A stretch of DNA of 64,000 bases from Alphaproteobacteria bacterium AO1-B (GTDB taxonomy: Bacteria > Pseudomonadota > Alphaproteobacteria > Rhizobiales > Stappiaceae): positions 496,001 through 560,000 of the forward strand of contig MLAX01000003.1 in the NCBI GenBank assembly GCA_001890945.1, written 5' to 3'. Position numbers and translations under genes: made by a program. Every line of letters starts with the position of its first letter. Within the stretch, counting starts at the first letter, position 1. Of the stretch, positions 45,482 through 56,406 are shown piece after piece. The notes beneath the pieces are model-generated. The model did not search any database. It was given only the letters and a program-made list of their open reading frames with translations, and was not told the origin of the DNA.

Positions 45482-46633
45482 CTAGCGCAGGATGTGGTTT
45501 CCAAGCGCCCTCGCATAGGAGGCGACCTTAGGATCAGTAAGGTCTCGTCCCGATCGGATGATGCGGATGTCAGCAAGCTCCTTTTCCTCTGAGGCCATCG
45601 AATGTGCGATGATGTCATGACGGAGCGCTTCGGCTGACCGGTCGCTGTCGAACACTTGCGCAACGCTGATACGAGCACCGTCGAAAACGATCAGCAAGTC
45701 GTCTGGCACAAGATCATTCAGGTGAAGCCCAGTCTCTTCCTCCAGTTCCCGCGCGATCGCCCCCTGGATGTCAATCAGCCCTGTCGGACCGACGTCAGAC
45801 GGATCAAGGTTGCCACCAGGTGGGTAGATCTGACCTGCGGTTGCTGTATGGGCGGACATGACCCCGTAGAGGAGTGCGCCGTCCGATGAGCGTATGACTG
45901 CCGAGCCGAAGAGGTTGAATGTTGTTAGATCCGGAGCGCCCCAGTCCCGCCAAGTCAGGAACGCGGCATAAGAGCATTCCGTGCACACACCGGTGAGGGC
46001 TCCATTGTCAAATGAATGACTGGTAAGCTTGAGCGTTCTGCCGTTCCACAACTCCGGGATACGCCTTTGTTGCTCCGCAAAGTGTGCGGCTATTTCAGCG
46101 ACATTTCCCGTTTCAAAATCCCAAGCGTTTGATGAGACCGAGAGCGTGATCTCTGAAATCGGCACTACATTGCCCACAAGTGTCTTTTCCATCAGGGGCA
46201 TGAACCGGCCAGGTGCCATCTTGCTGGGTTCCTGGCCGACAGTCTTGTACTGTCTCCGCTCATAAAAACCGCCTGCATTCACCTCACTCTGCAGAGTGAC
46301 CTTGTCACAACCAATTTGACGGGCACGATCTTCGCTGCGCTGGAGAAGCAGGGTGCCTATGCCTTTCTTTTGAGCGCCTGGCGAAACATAGAGATACTCG
46401 AGTGTGACGGATTGAGGCGTGTTTTGCTTTAGTCCGGAAAAAGCGATCGCATGACCGGCGTCTTCGGCAACAATCATCTCCTGCTCGGTGATCATATCCG
46501 ATGTGATTTGCCACTGCTCACGCCACTGGCACATCAGGTCTTCGGGATACCCCCAAAAAGCCTTTGCATCGTGCATGATCTGAGTGAGAGCCGGCGCATC
46601 GTCTGCAGTCGCGGCACGGAGTTTCAAAGGCAT
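45482..46633 (-). CDS. GNAT acetyltransferase fused to a Nudix domain
   Basis: 383 residues. Residues 1-150 form a GNAT domain (AATADDAPALTQIM; LEYLYVSPGAQKKGIGTLLLQRSEDRA with the acetyl-CoA loop). From about 165 a Nudix-like domain follows, with the partial Nudix box GAIARELEEETGL and PPGGNLDP before it. The metal-binding RELEEET core is intact. A single protein with acetylation and nucleotide-hydrolase parts is uncommon; each half looks complete. Substrates unknown. Confidence 0.85.
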   Translation of the reverse strand: MPLKLRAATADDAPALTQIMHDAKAFWGYPEDLMCQWREQWQITSDMITEQEMIVAEDAGHAIAFSGLKQNTPQSVTLEYLYVSPGAQKKGIGTLLLQRSEDRARQIGCDKVTLQSEVNAGGFYERRQYKTVGQEPSKMAPGRFMPLMEKTLVGNVVPISEITLSVSSNAWDFETGNVAEIAAHFAEQQRRIPELWNGRTLKLTSHSFDNGALTGVCTECSYAAFLTWRDWGAPDLTTFNLFGSAVIRSSDGALLYGVMSAHTATAGQIYPPGGNLDPSDVGPTGLIDIQGAIARELEEETGLHLNDLVPDDLLIVFDGARISVAQVFDSDRSAEALRHDIIAHSMASEEKELADIRIIRSGRDLTDPKVASYARALGNHILR

Positions 46634-46702
46634 AGCTGTCCAATCAGTTATGATCAGACAGCCGTAGTGATTGAATGTGAAAGTTGCAAGGCGGTTGATG
46701 GC

Positions 46703-47605
46703 CTACCTGATGAACGTCCCGTTCTGGAGTTCCGTGATCGCCTGCATCAGTTCTTCACGGGTATTCATGACGATCGGACCGTGCCACGCGACAGGTTCCT
46801 TGATGGGGGCGCCCGAGACCAGCAGAAAACGGATCCCGTTTTCACCGGCATGAACCACGATCTCATCGCCTGTACCGAATATGACCAGCGTGCGGTCTCC
46901 CGTCTGGTCGCGGATCTTGAGCTCTTCGCCCCCGAACTCCTTTTCGGTCAGTACGCCAAATGGATCCGAAGCGCCTTCAAACTTGCCTGAACCTTCGAAG
47001 ATGTATGCGAAGGTCTGTTTGTAAGTATCGACCTTGAAACGTTTTTTACGTCCTGCAGGAACATGAATATCCAGATACTGCGGGTCGGCTGCAATCCCGT
47101 CGACAGGACCCTTCTTGCCCCAAAACTCGCCAATGATCACACGTGCGGATGTGCCATCATCATCCACGACGACGGGGACGTCCTTGCCTTCGATATCCTG
47201 GTAGCGCGGTTCCGTCATTTTCAGGGATGAGGGCAGGTTGGCCCAGAGTTGAAATCCGTGCATTTTGCCGGTCTCGTCCCCCTTGGGCATCTCCTGGTGC
47301 ATGATACCACGGCCCGCTGTCATCCATTGCACAGAGCCTGCGCCAAGTGTGCCTGTGTTTCCCAGACTGTCGCCATGCTCCACTGTGCCCTTCAGCACAT
47401 AAGTGATCGTTTCAATGCCCCGATGCGGGTGCCAGGGAAATCCGGCGAGATAGTCTTCAGGACGATTGTTGCGGAAATCGTCCATCATCAGAAACGGATC
47501 CAGCATCTCCGGATCTTGAAAACCGAACACCCGTTCCAACTTGACGCCAGCGCCTTCAAGTGTGGACTGGGTTGAACCAATATGGGTGACGGGGCGAACG
47601 GACAT
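46703..47605 (-). CDS. pirin family protein
   Basis: 300 residues from ATG 47605 (GGAA upstream; the frame opens further upstream without homology). Bicupin: FPWHPHRGIETITYVLKGTVEHGDSLGN gives the metal-binding His-x-His...Glu set, and GRGIMHQEMP the last histidine. Bacterial pirins include quercetinases and redox-linked regulators; role unassigned. Confidence 0.93.
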   Translation of the reverse strand: MSVRPVTHIGSTQSTLEGAGVKLERVFGFQDPEMLDPFLMMDDFRNNRPEDYLAGFPWHPHRGIETITYVLKGTVEHGDSLGNTGTLGAGSVQWMTAGRGIMHQEMPKGDETGKMHGFQLWANLPSSLKMTEPRYQDIEGKDVPVVVDDDGTSARVIIGEFWGKKGPVDGIAADPQYLDIHVPAGRKKRFKVDTYKQTFAYIFEGSGKFEGASDPFGVLTEKEFGGEELKIRDQTGDRTLVIFGTGDEIVVHAGENGIRFLLVSGAPIKEPVAWHGPIVMNTREELMQAITELQNGTFIR

Positions 47606-47850
47606 GGCGTGTTCCAGACTTGATTGGATGTTGTTCTGGAAGATAGAGGATTTGCCTTGAAAACCCATAGGGGAGCGGTTGGACGCAGCGTTTCGCCATT
47701 TGAAACAATCATCGGTCCTCTGTTGACAGAGACTGTCAGGATGGAGCCAGCCTTGTATCTTGCAGTTGATTGGACCACATGCGAGTGTGCCCGCCCAAAA
47801 GACCCGCAGTCTGCCGGTCTGATACACTTCAAAAAACTGGTTAGATTTTC

Positions 47851-48777
47851 ATGGCGCCGATCCTTTCCGTCCTCGATTTGGAAAAAACCTATGATGGCGG
47901 GTTTCAGGCGCTGAAATCGGTGTCACTTGAGATTGAGAAAGGTGAGGTTTTCGCGCTTCTCGGTCCCAACGGTGCCGGCAAGACGACCTTGATTAGCACA
48001 ATCTGCGGTCTCGTCCGCCCGACATCTGGAAGTATCACCGTTGGCGGGCACGATGCACTGAAGGACTACCGCGCAGCGCGGCGGATGATTGGTCTGGTGC
48101 CGCAGGAGATGCCGACCGCGCCGTTTGAAATGGTTGGCGACACGGTGGCCTTGAGCCGGGGGCTCTTTGGCCTGAAACCGAACCCGGATCTGGTTGAGAA
48201 GATACTCAAGGACCTGACGCTTTGGGATAAGCGCAAAAACCCGATCATGGCTCTTTCCGGCGGCATGAAACGCCGGCTCCTGGTGGCCAAGGCACTGGCT
48301 CATGAGCCAGAGATCCTGTTTTTGGATGAGCCGACGGCAGGGGTGGATGTGGAACTGCGTCACGACATGTGGCGCATCGTTGGCGAGTTAAAGGACAAGG
48401 GCGTCACGATCATTCTGACCACGCACTACATCGAAGAAGCTGAGGAAATGGCCGACCGGGTCGGCGTCATCAACAAGGGGGAGATCATCCTTGTTGAGGA
48501 CAAGAACCGTCTTATGCAAAAGCTCGGCCGCAAGGAGTTGACACTGTCTCTCAGTTGCGCGGTAACAAACCTTCCCCCTGAGCTGCAGAAGTACGATCTC
48601 AAGCTGTCCGAAGACGGCAGCAGTTTGACCTATACCTACGACACGCAAGGTGAGCGGACGGGCATCACCGCCTTGCTGACGGATCTTTCAAAAGCCGGTG
48701 TTCATTTCCATGATCTCCAGACTGATCAGTCCTCGCTGGAGGATATTTTCGTCGATCTTGTGAAAAAGGGAGACTGA
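47851..48777 (+). CDS. ABC-2 exporter ATP-binding protein (YadG-like)
   Basis: 308 residues. Walker [10 protein letters not shown] near residue 38, signature [10 protein letters not shown], Walker [13 protein letters not shown] and the switch His in [20 protein letters not shown]. Closest in pattern to E. coli YadG. Pairs with the permease 46 bp downstream. Substrate unknown. Divergent from the pirin gene across 245 bp. Confidence 0.94.
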   Translation: MAPILSVLDLEKTYDGGFQALKSVSLEIEKGEVFALLGPNGAGKTTLISTICGLVRPTSGSITVGGHDALKDYRAARRMIGLVPQEMPTAPFEMVGDTVALSRGLFGLKPNPDLVEKILKDLTLWDKRKNPIMALSGGMKRRLLVAKALAHEPEILFLDEPTAGVDVELRHDMWRIVGELKDKGVTIILTTHYIEEAEEMADRVGVINKGEIILVEDKNRLMQKLGRKELTLSLSCAVTNLPPELQKYDLKLSEDGSSLTYTYDTQGERTGITALLTDLSKAGVHFHDLQTDQSSLEDIFVDLVKKGD

Positions 48778-48823
48778 GCCCTATGGCATCTGACTTTTCT
48801 GCCGCTGAGCAAGGACAAAACGA

Positions 48824-49585
48824 ATGAATTTTGAAGCGGTCAAAGCGATTTATCTTGCCGAAATGGCGCGCACCAAACGCACGATCATGCAGTCGATCAT
48901 CTCACCGGTGATCTCCACGGTTCTCTATTTTGTTGTCTTTGGTGCAGCAATCGGGTCCCGGATCAGCGAGGTGGATGGTGTCTCGTATGGCGCGTTTATC
49001 GTACCGGGCCTGATCATGCTGTCTTTGATGACGCAGAGCCTGTCGAACGCCTCCTTCGGCATTTATTTCCCGCAGTTTACAGGCACAATCTTCGAGGTGT
49101 TGTCGGCACCAATCTCATTTTTGGAAATAACGATCGCCTATGTCGGAGCCGCTGCAACAAAATCGATTGTTGTTGGTTTGATCATTCTGATCACGGCCAA
49201 CTTTTTCGTCGACATTGAAATCCAGCATCCGTTCTGGATGGCGGCCTTCTTTTTATTGACGGCCATCACGTTTGCGCTGCTCGGTTTCATCATCGGCATT
49301 TGGGCCGACAATTTTGAGAAGCTGCAATTCGTCCCGCTTTTGATCGTGACGCCGCTCGCCTTTCTGGGGGGGAGCTTTTACTCGATCTCGATGCTGCCTG
49401 AGGTCTGGCAGAAGGTGACGTTGATCAACCCGGTCGTCTATTTGATTTCAGGATTCCGGTGGAGTTTTTACGGTCAGGCCGACGTCTCTCTTTGGCTCTC
49501 GCTTTTCATGACGCTTCTGTTTTTGGGCGTCTCCCTTGCGATTGTTCATTGGATCTTTAAAACGGGTTACAAGCTGAAACCCTAG
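48824..49585 (+). CDS. ABC-2 exporter permease (YadH-like)
   Basis: 253 residues, six hydrophobic helices; [25 protein letters not shown] at the N-terminus and [28 protein letters not shown] near the C-terminus are ABC-2 permease landmarks. Forms the membrane part of the exporter with the preceding ATPase. Confidence 0.93.
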   Translation: MNFEAVKAIYLAEMARTKRTIMQSIISPVISTVLYFVVFGAAIGSRISEVDGVSYGAFIVPGLIMLSLMTQSLSNASFGIYFPQFTGTIFEVLSAPISFLEITIAYVGAAATKSIVVGLIILITANFFVDIEIQHPFWMAAFFLLTAITFALLGFIIGIWADNFEKLQFVPLLIVTPLAFLGGSFYSISMLPEVWQKVTLINPVVYLISGFRWSFYGQADVSLWLSLFMTLLFLGVSLAIVHWIFKTGYKLKP

Positions 49586-49614
49586 GGGTCTCCGAGTTGA
49601 ATTTGATAGGCGTT

Positions 49615-50514
49615 ATGAGTTCTTCGCGCTTTTGGCGCAGTCTTCCGGCGGTTGTGCTGGCGGCATCTTTGGCCGCCTGTCAAACTGCGGGCGGGCCGTC
49701 TCAGTCTGGCGCACCTTCCGGTCAGGCTGCAGCGGTTCAAACTGCGTCTTTGCCCGTAGTCAGCTATGCGCCGGCAACCGCGCAGGAGCGGGGCTTTTCG
49801 GCCCTTGTGCTGAACGCCGCAACGGGCCAGGAACTCTATGCCGTTAACGCCGATGCCCCGCGTTTTCCAGCCTCGCTCACAAAAATGATGACGCTTTACA
49901 TGCTGTTCGAGAGTGTCAGTTCCGGCGAAAACCGGTTGTCGAGCCCATTGAATGTGTCTGCAAAGGCGGCGTCCCAGCCGCCGGCCAAGATCGGCCTGAA
50001 GGCCGGCAGCACGATTACGGTCGAGCAGGCGGCCCGCGCACTGGCCGTTAAGTCGGCTAATGATGTCGGCGTGGCGGTTGCTGAAAACCTGGCTGGCAGT
50101 GAGGCGGCTTTTGCGCGAGAGATGACCCAAAAGGCCCGCGCGCTGGGCCTGTCGCGCACTCGGTTTGTCAATGCCACCGGCCTTCCAGATCCAGCTCAAG
50201 TAACCACAGCGCGGGACATGGCAAAGCTTGGCCTCGCACTCAAGCGTAGGTTTCCGCAATATGCGAGTTATTACCGGGCTCAGTCTTTTACCTACAACGG
50301 GCGGTCATTCCGGGCGACCAACAATCTCCTGGGCAAGGTCCAAGGCGTCGATGGTTTGAAAACCGGTTATATTCGCATGTCCGGCTACAATCTCGTGGCA
50401 ACGGCGCGCCGCGGCGGCAAGCAGCTGATTGTTGTGGTTATGGGCGGTCAAAGCGAGGCTGCGCGCGATGCCGAGGTCACACGGCTGATCGAAGCTCATT
50501 TTCCGGCGGGCTAA
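49615..50514 (+). CDS. D-alanyl-D-alanine carboxypeptidase (S11), lipoprotein
   Basis: 299 residues from ATG 49615 (TTG 49597 would add six). The signal ends in the lipobox LAAC, so it is a lipid-anchored envelope protein. Penicillin-binding active-site motifs are all present: SLTKM (SxxK), SAND (SxN) and KTGYI (KTG). Trims the terminal D-Ala from peptidoglycan stems. Its 3' end overlaps the convergent diguanylate cyclase gene by 38 bp. Confidence 0.93.
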   Translation: MSSSRFWRSLPAVVLAASLAACQTAGGPSQSGAPSGQAAAVQTASLPVVSYAPATAQERGFSALVLNAATGQELYAVNADAPRFPASLTKMMTLYMLFESVSSGENRLSSPLNVSAKAASQPPAKIGLKAGSTITVEQAARALAVKSANDVGVAVAENLAGSEAAFAREMTQKARALGLSRTRFVNATGLPDPAQVTTARDMAKLGLALKRRFPQYASYYRAQSFTYNGRSFRATNNLLGKVQGVDGLKTGYIRMSGYNLVATARRGGKQLIVVVMGGQSEAARDAEVTRLIEAHFPAG

Positions 50515-51703
50515 GGCTGTCAAGTTGCGCCAATTCCTCAGCGAATTTCGGCGTTTCTGTCTCTTGAACGGCCATAGTGATCCGATTGCGGCCCTCACTC
50601 TTTGATGTGTACAAGCCGGTGTCGACAATTTTGAACAAATCTGTTGGTGTCAGGCCTTCACCGGTCCCGTGATACATGCCACCCGAGATAGTGATTTGAA
50701 ATCCGTCCGGGGCAAACTCGTAAGACTGGGTTTCGACCAGTTTACGGATCCGCTCTGCGATCATAACTGCGTCTTCCTGGCCAACATTGGGAAGAAGGAG
50801 GCCGAACTCCTCTCCGCCGAGGCGGGCGAAACAATCGCTGCGGCGCAAATGATGTCGGATCGCCTGGCAGACCTTTACCAACGCTTCGTCGCCGGCCACA
50901 TGGCCAAACCGGTCGTTGACTTGTTTGAAATGGTCCAAGTCAAACTGTATCAGGCCAAAATGTGTTCCGGTTGCAGGCTGGAGTTGGGCCTCCAGGCGCC
51001 GCAGGAACTCCCGGCGGTTAAAGGTTCCGGTCAATGGATCCCGCCGGGCGTCTTCATGATTGTTGCGCGCCAGCTGCTCAAACGAAATCGCCATAGAAAA
51101 CGCACCGGAAATGGCGATGAAAATCAGCGAAATCATCAAATGAATATTGACTGTTCCGTCTTCAATCATGCCGGGCCCGAATGGGCCATCAGCCAGGACA
51201 CCGTGCAGAATTCGCAGAGCTGCCTCCAGGGCCAGCAACCCGAAGGCGATGATCAGTGCAAGGCTCGATACGAGCCCGCGAAACGCCGCTGAGCCATAGG
51301 TTGCCGCAACGCTGATACAGAGCGCTGCAAAAAGCAGGTTGGAAGCGATATAGGCGAGGGCATACACCTCAAAAACGTATGCCAGGGCGGCTATAATCAC
51401 GTAGATGCCTACAGGCGCGATCAACAGACTGAACGGGGTGGCCGCTTGTTTGAGACTGCGCGCAGCGTGCAGGTGAAATCCAAATCCGGTGAGCAGGAGA
51501 ACATTGGGCAGCAAGTAAGTCGCAATCACCGGCAGGACTGGAAGGCTTGCAAATGCTGCGAGGGCGCCGACCGACAATGCGTTGGCAGCCGCCCAGCTTC
51601 GCCAATGTGTGTTTGGACGCGCACTGAAGGAAATGGCCAAAAAGGAAATGGCGAAGACCGACAACAGGAGCATGTTTGCCGAAAACAGTGGCAATGGCGT
51701 CAT
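50477..51703 (-). CDS. membrane-bound diguanylate cyclase
   Basis: 408 residues from ATG 51703. About six to seven N-terminal membrane helices (to residue ~220), then a GGDEF domain: RDPLTGTFNRREF, the metal-binding FDLDHFKQVND, active-site GGEEF, and an RxxD inhibitory site (RRSD) just before it. Predicted to make c-di-GMP with product feedback. One of three c-di-GMP proteins in the last 14 kb. Confidence 0.92.
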   Translation of the reverse strand: MTPLPLFSANMLLLSVFAISFLAISFSARPNTHWRSWAAANALSVGALAAFASLPVLPVIATYLLPNVLLLTGFGFHLHAARSLKQAATPFSLLIAPVGIYVIIAALAYVFEVYALAYIASNLLFAALCISVAATYGSAAFRGLVSSLALIIAFGLLALEAALRILHGVLADGPFGPGMIEDGTVNIHLMISLIFIAISGAFSMAISFEQLARNNHEDARRDPLTGTFNRREFLRRLEAQLQPATGTHFGLIQFDLDHFKQVNDRFGHVAGDEALVKVCQAIRHHLRRSDCFARLGGEEFGLLLPNVGQEDAVMIAERIRKLVETQSYEFAPDGFQITISGGMYHGTGEGLTPTDLFKIVDTGLYTSKSEGRNRITMAVQETETPKFAEELAQLDSLSPPENELRSAV

Positions 51704-51899
51704 AAAAAATCGGTCTCCGGGATTTTTATCCGAGGCGCTTGTTCTTACTCTAGGGCAGAGCGGGTTTCCGGCCAATTATCTCTGCCAGCCAAAATTTCAT
51801 CAAAGTGTAATGGGTGAAAGCGTTTTCTTACGCCAACTGCTCAAAAATACGTCTGCAGCGTAGACCTCCGAAGTGTGCGTGTCTCCCGGGGGCTTAATG

Positions 51900-51929
51900 A
51901 AAAGCCCCGCCGTTTCCAGCGGGGCTTTT
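51900..51929. terminator. terminator beyond ilvC and its duplicated tail
   Basis: AAAAGCCCCGC / GCGGGGCTTTT stem with an 8-nt loop; T-rich on both strands. On the minus strand it lies after the duplicated ilvC scrap. Confidence 0.85.
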
Positions 51930-51948
51930 GAATTCTCAGTCACGTAGA

Positions 51949-53107
<1,159 letters not shown>

Positions 53108-53113
53108 TCAAGA

Positions 53114-53133
53114 CCGGATCTGCTTTGATCCGG
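53114..53133 (-). terminator. hairpin between the TetR gene and ilvC
   Basis: CCGGATC-N6-GATCCGG stem between the TetR stop and the ilvC start on the minus strand. No T run, so it may be a weak terminator or an ilvC leader structure. Confidence 0.4.
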
Positions 53134-53165
53134 GCCTGATTTTCTTTGTTTCCTCCGTCCGGGGG

Positions 53166-53816
53166 TCAGGCCCCGAACAGTTGATAAAATCGTGCCACGG
53201 CTGTTTTTGCCTGGCTTTTCAGATCCTTCTCGGCTGCACTTGCGGTCTCGCCGAGAAGAAGACGGATATGGACATCGCGGATCGCCAGTCCGTAGAGAAC
53301 TTGGTAAGCGTCCTCCGCATCGTCGAATTTCAAGAGCCCGTGGCGCCGGCCGGTCTCAAGCATGTTGCGCGCGCGGGCTGAAATCATGTGTTTGCCGCGG
53401 ACAAGCAAAAGTTGGCCGAGACGGTTGGAATTGGTGTTCGACTGCCCGATCGAGAGCCGGTTCAGGGCCAATGAGCTTTCCGAAAACAGGACGGCGAGCA
53501 AGGCCTCGACAAAAGCTGTGACGTGGGCGCGGAACGTGTCCGGATCAGCTGTGGCACCGCTTTCCGATGGAAACTGCACCTGGCTCGCCTGATAGGCGAC
53601 GACGGCTGCGAGCAAGCCATCCCGGTCGCCGAACCATTTGTAGAGGCTCTCTTTGGAGCAGCTTGCCGTGCGCGCAAGGCCGGCCGTTGTCAGGGCTTTT
53701 TCGCCGCCTTCGACCAAAAGCGTCAGCGCATGTTGCAAGACCACTTGCTGGCGCGGCGAGAACTCTGGTGCAGCGTCCGGGCGGGAAGTGGCGATGTCAA
53801 AACTGGCGGCAGGCAT
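53166..53816 (-). CDS. TetR/AcrR-family regulator
   Basis: 216 residues. The helix-turn-helix TTAGLARTASCSKESLYKWFGDRDGLLAAVV spans about residues 45-75; the C-terminal ligand domain resembles the AefR-like class. Its own promoter region carries a perfect 9-bp-arm palindrome over the predicted transcription start, so autorepression is likely. Flanking genes are ilvC and a GGDEF-EAL gene; the ligand is unknown. Confidence 0.92.
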   Translation of the reverse strand: MPAASFDIATSRPDAAPEFSPRQQVVLQHALTLLVEGGEKALTTAGLARTASCSKESLYKWFGDRDGLLAAVVAYQASQVQFPSESGATADPDTFRAHVTAFVEALLAVLFSESSLALNRLSIGQSNTNSNRLGQLLLVRGKHMISARARNMLETGRRHGLLKFDDAEDAYQVLYGLAIRDVHIRLLLGETASAAEKDLKSQAKTAVARFYQLFGA

Positions 53817-53866
53817 TTGGCTTCAGTCAACTGTTGGGTACGGGCGGGACTCGGTGTTCTTTATGA

Positions 53867-53885
53867 GAACCGTACGGTACGGTTC
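53867..53885 (-). promoter_or_regulatory. palindromic operator of the TetR gene
   Basis: GAACCGTAC-G-GTACGGTTC, perfect 9-bp arms around one base, 51 bp before the TetR ATG and immediately downstream of the promoter's -10. Confidence 0.75.
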
Positions 53886-53893
53886 GGATGGTG

Positions 53894-53922
53894 GTTATGG
53901 CAAAGAGATCAGGCAGGGTCAA
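53894..53922 (-). promoter_or_regulatory. promoter of the TetR gene
   Basis: On the minus strand TTGACC (-35, 53917-53922), 17-nt spacer, CATAAC (-10, 53894-53899). Transcription would start near 53887, right at the operator. The rest of the 460-bp gap to the GGDEF-EAL gene (to 54276) shows nothing else I can support. Confidence 0.6.
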
Positions 53923-54276
53923 GGAGAATCTTCGATCAAATTCTTCTGAAAATTTCTCGGAGTTTTCGGTTTTAGAAGCGTGTGGGGGCAAGTGCAGTAG
54001 TTTTAACGCATCAAGTGCGGGTGTCAGAGCGTGCGCGCGCCATTTCCTAGTCCTAAAAAGGGATCTTAAGATTCTTCCGTAGCGTTGACATTGGCGAAAC
54101 AACGAGTGTTGGGCGTTGTGTCCAACTTTTTCTAACCAGTGACATCGGCATACTTCATGACAAAGCGCAAAAGCGTGCATTCTGCCGCCGATATTCATTA
54201 TTTGTTGAATTAATCCCGATGAGATCATCCAAGAACGCGTAGATGCCAGAACGGCTGAGTATTGTTGGGGGTCCGG

Positions 54277-56376
54277 ATGCCGGTGAGTTTCATAGCGGCA
54301 GGCCAAAATGTCCTGAGGCGGGTGTTTGTCAGGTCAACACTGTATGCAGTGTGCGGAATCCTCGGATTCTCCTTCTTTTTCATAGGCATCAGCTATTACT
54401 CTCAAGTGTCGGGCATAACAGAACGACTTGAGCGAGACGCACGGCAAAAAGCGGAATTCGTTGCAAATATTTCCGCTCGTGAAATCGAAAACAAAAATTA
54501 CGGTGAGATGGAGCGGCTGCTGAATGCGGTTGCCAAAGATGATCACGTGACCGCAGCAAAGGCCTACAGCCGGTTTGGGCAGGAATTCGCCAGCGATTTC
54601 ATGTCGGCGGCGCCGACAAGCGAAGTCCAGTTCAACGAACTCGCGTTAAACGCGGCGCTGACAGGTGAGGCCAAACTGCAAGAAACAGATGGTTCGATCG
54701 ACTACGTTCTTCCTGTTTTTCGGAACGGAACAGCTGTTGGCAGTGTACTCGTCCGCGTGTCCAAGGCTGAGATTGCTGGCATCTTCTACAACACGCTGTG
54801 GCAGGTGGTCGCTCTATTGGGCGTTGTTGCATTTGCGTTTATTCCGGCTCTTGGCTGGCTGATGTACAAAGCCACCGCCGGGATCAGCGAGGTTACCCAA
54901 GCGGCGAAAAAGGCAACCGAAGGCTATCTTGACTGCGATCTTGAGACTGACGCGCCGGGGGAAGTTGGAGATTTACAAGCTGCATTTCGCCATATGCTCC
55001 AGACCCAGCGATCCAACATCGTAGAGATCGAACGGCTTGCTTATACCGACATGATCACGGGACTGGCCAATCGCGCAAAGTTGGACAAGCTGGCCGCGAC
55101 GATGATCGACCACAAACTGGGTGCGGAAGGCGCAGTTCTTTATGTTGGTTTTGATCGGTTCAAGCTTATCAACGATATGCATGGCCACCGTGTTGGTGAT
55201 GAGGTCATGCGGCAGCTTGCGGCACGCCTGGGCAGGTTGCTCGACAAGGTCGCCCATCCGCACACCAAGAATGCACCTGCGTTGGCCCGTTTCTCCGGAG
55301 ACGAGTTTGTCGCGATCCTTCCCGGTCTCACAGATCCGGACCAATTGACCGAGGTGTCAGAAACCGTACTCCGGCTTCTGAGCAGGCCGGTCCAGATCGG
55401 GAGCATGTCTCTTTCGGTGAGTGCAAGTGCTGGCTTTGTGACGTACCCGGAGCAAGGCGATACTGCTGAAGAGGTCATGAAGAACGCCAATCTCGCGATG
55501 TACCAGGCAAAGTCGGCCAGCCGGGGCCGGGCGGTTTCCTACAGCGAAGCGCTCAGAACACAGGCCAATGAGCGCGAACTGATTGCCGATCGTCTGCGGC
55601 ACGCGGTTGATACGGGTGGCCTTGACGTCTTTTACCAGCCAAAAGTCATTCCGGAAAATGGCAAGATCGTGGGATCGGAAGCCTTGCTCCGGTGGAATGA
55701 TGAAGTCCTCGGTCATGTCTCACCGGCCAAGTTCATTCCGATCGCTGAAGAACGGGGGTTGATTGCACCCATTGGCCGGTTCGTCTTGCAAAGAGCGCTT
55801 AAAGATACCAAGCACCTCCATAGTGAAGGGCTTGAGACCTCGGTGGCTGTGAACGTGTCCCCGGCGCAATTTCAGGAAGAAACCTTTATCGAAGAGACAA
55901 TTGGAACCGTCAGCGAAAGTGGCGTTTCGACGGAAAAGGTCGAATTGGAAATCACCGAGTCCAGCCTCATGGATTACTCAGACACTGTTCTGGATCGCAT
56001 TCGCCCCATCCGGGAACAAGGTGTCAAATTCGCAATTGATGATTTCGGGACGGGGTATTCCTGCCTCAGCAGTCTGGCAAACATGCCCTTCGACACTTTG
56101 AAGATCGACCGCTCCTTCATCATGGATATTGCGACATGTGCGGATCGCCGGACCATTGTGGAACTGATTTTCCTGATGGCCCACCAGCTTAATCTTGACA
56201 CAGTAACGGAAGGCATCGAGACGCCGCTTCAAAAGGACTACCTGAAGGCTTGGGGCGGCACTTTGGGACAAGGGTATCTTTGGAGCCCGGCGGTCGCCTT
56301 TCCGGAATATCGCGCCATGATCCTGGCACAGTCCGTCGGTGCCGTCAGAACAGAAGTTGCGTCCGTGCTGCACTAG
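54277..56376 (+). CDS. membrane GGDEF-EAL c-di-GMP protein, probable phosphodiesterase
   Basis: 699 residues from ATG 54277 (GGGGG upstream; TTG 54262 possible). Two membrane helices (near 22-44 and 170-192) flank a periplasmic sensor, then HAMP, GGDEF and EAL. The GGDEF has SGDEF, and the first metal Asp of the usual DxD is Gly (YVGFDRFKLIND), so cyclase activity is doubtful. The EAL domain keeps EALLRW, NVSPAQF, ELEITES, DDFGTGYS, LKIDRSFI, EGIET and QGY, so c-di-GMP breakdown is expected. Confidence 0.92.
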   Translation: MPVSFIAAGQNVLRRVFVRSTLYAVCGILGFSFFFIGISYYSQVSGITERLERDARQKAEFVANISAREIENKNYGEMERLLNAVAKDDHVTAAKAYSRFGQEFASDFMSAAPTSEVQFNELALNAALTGEAKLQETDGSIDYVLPVFRNGTAVGSVLVRVSKAEIAGIFYNTLWQVVALLGVVAFAFIPALGWLMYKATAGISEVTQAAKKATEGYLDCDLETDAPGEVGDLQAAFRHMLQTQRSNIVEIERLAYTDMITGLANRAKLDKLAATMIDHKLGAEGAVLYVGFDRFKLINDMHGHRVGDEVMRQLAARLGRLLDKVAHPHTKNAPALARFSGDEFVAILPGLTDPDQLTEVSETVLRLLSRPVQIGSMSLSVSASAGFVTYPEQGDTAEEVMKNANLAMYQAKSASRGRAVSYSEALRTQANERELIADRLRHAVDTGGLDVFYQPKVIPENGKIVGSEALLRWNDEVLGHVSPAKFIPIAEERGLIAPIGRFVLQRALKDTKHLHSEGLETSVAVNVSPAQFQEETFIEETIGTVSESGVSTEKVELEITESSLMDYSDTVLDRIRPIREQGVKFAIDDFGTGYSCLSSLANMPFDTLKIDRSFIMDIATCADRRTIVELIFLMAHQLNLDTVTEGIETPLQKDYLKAWGGTLGQGYLWSPAVAFPEYRAMILAQSVGAVRTEVASVLH

Positions 56377-56406
56377 GTGACGAGCTCACCACCAACTCGT
56401 GTGAGA

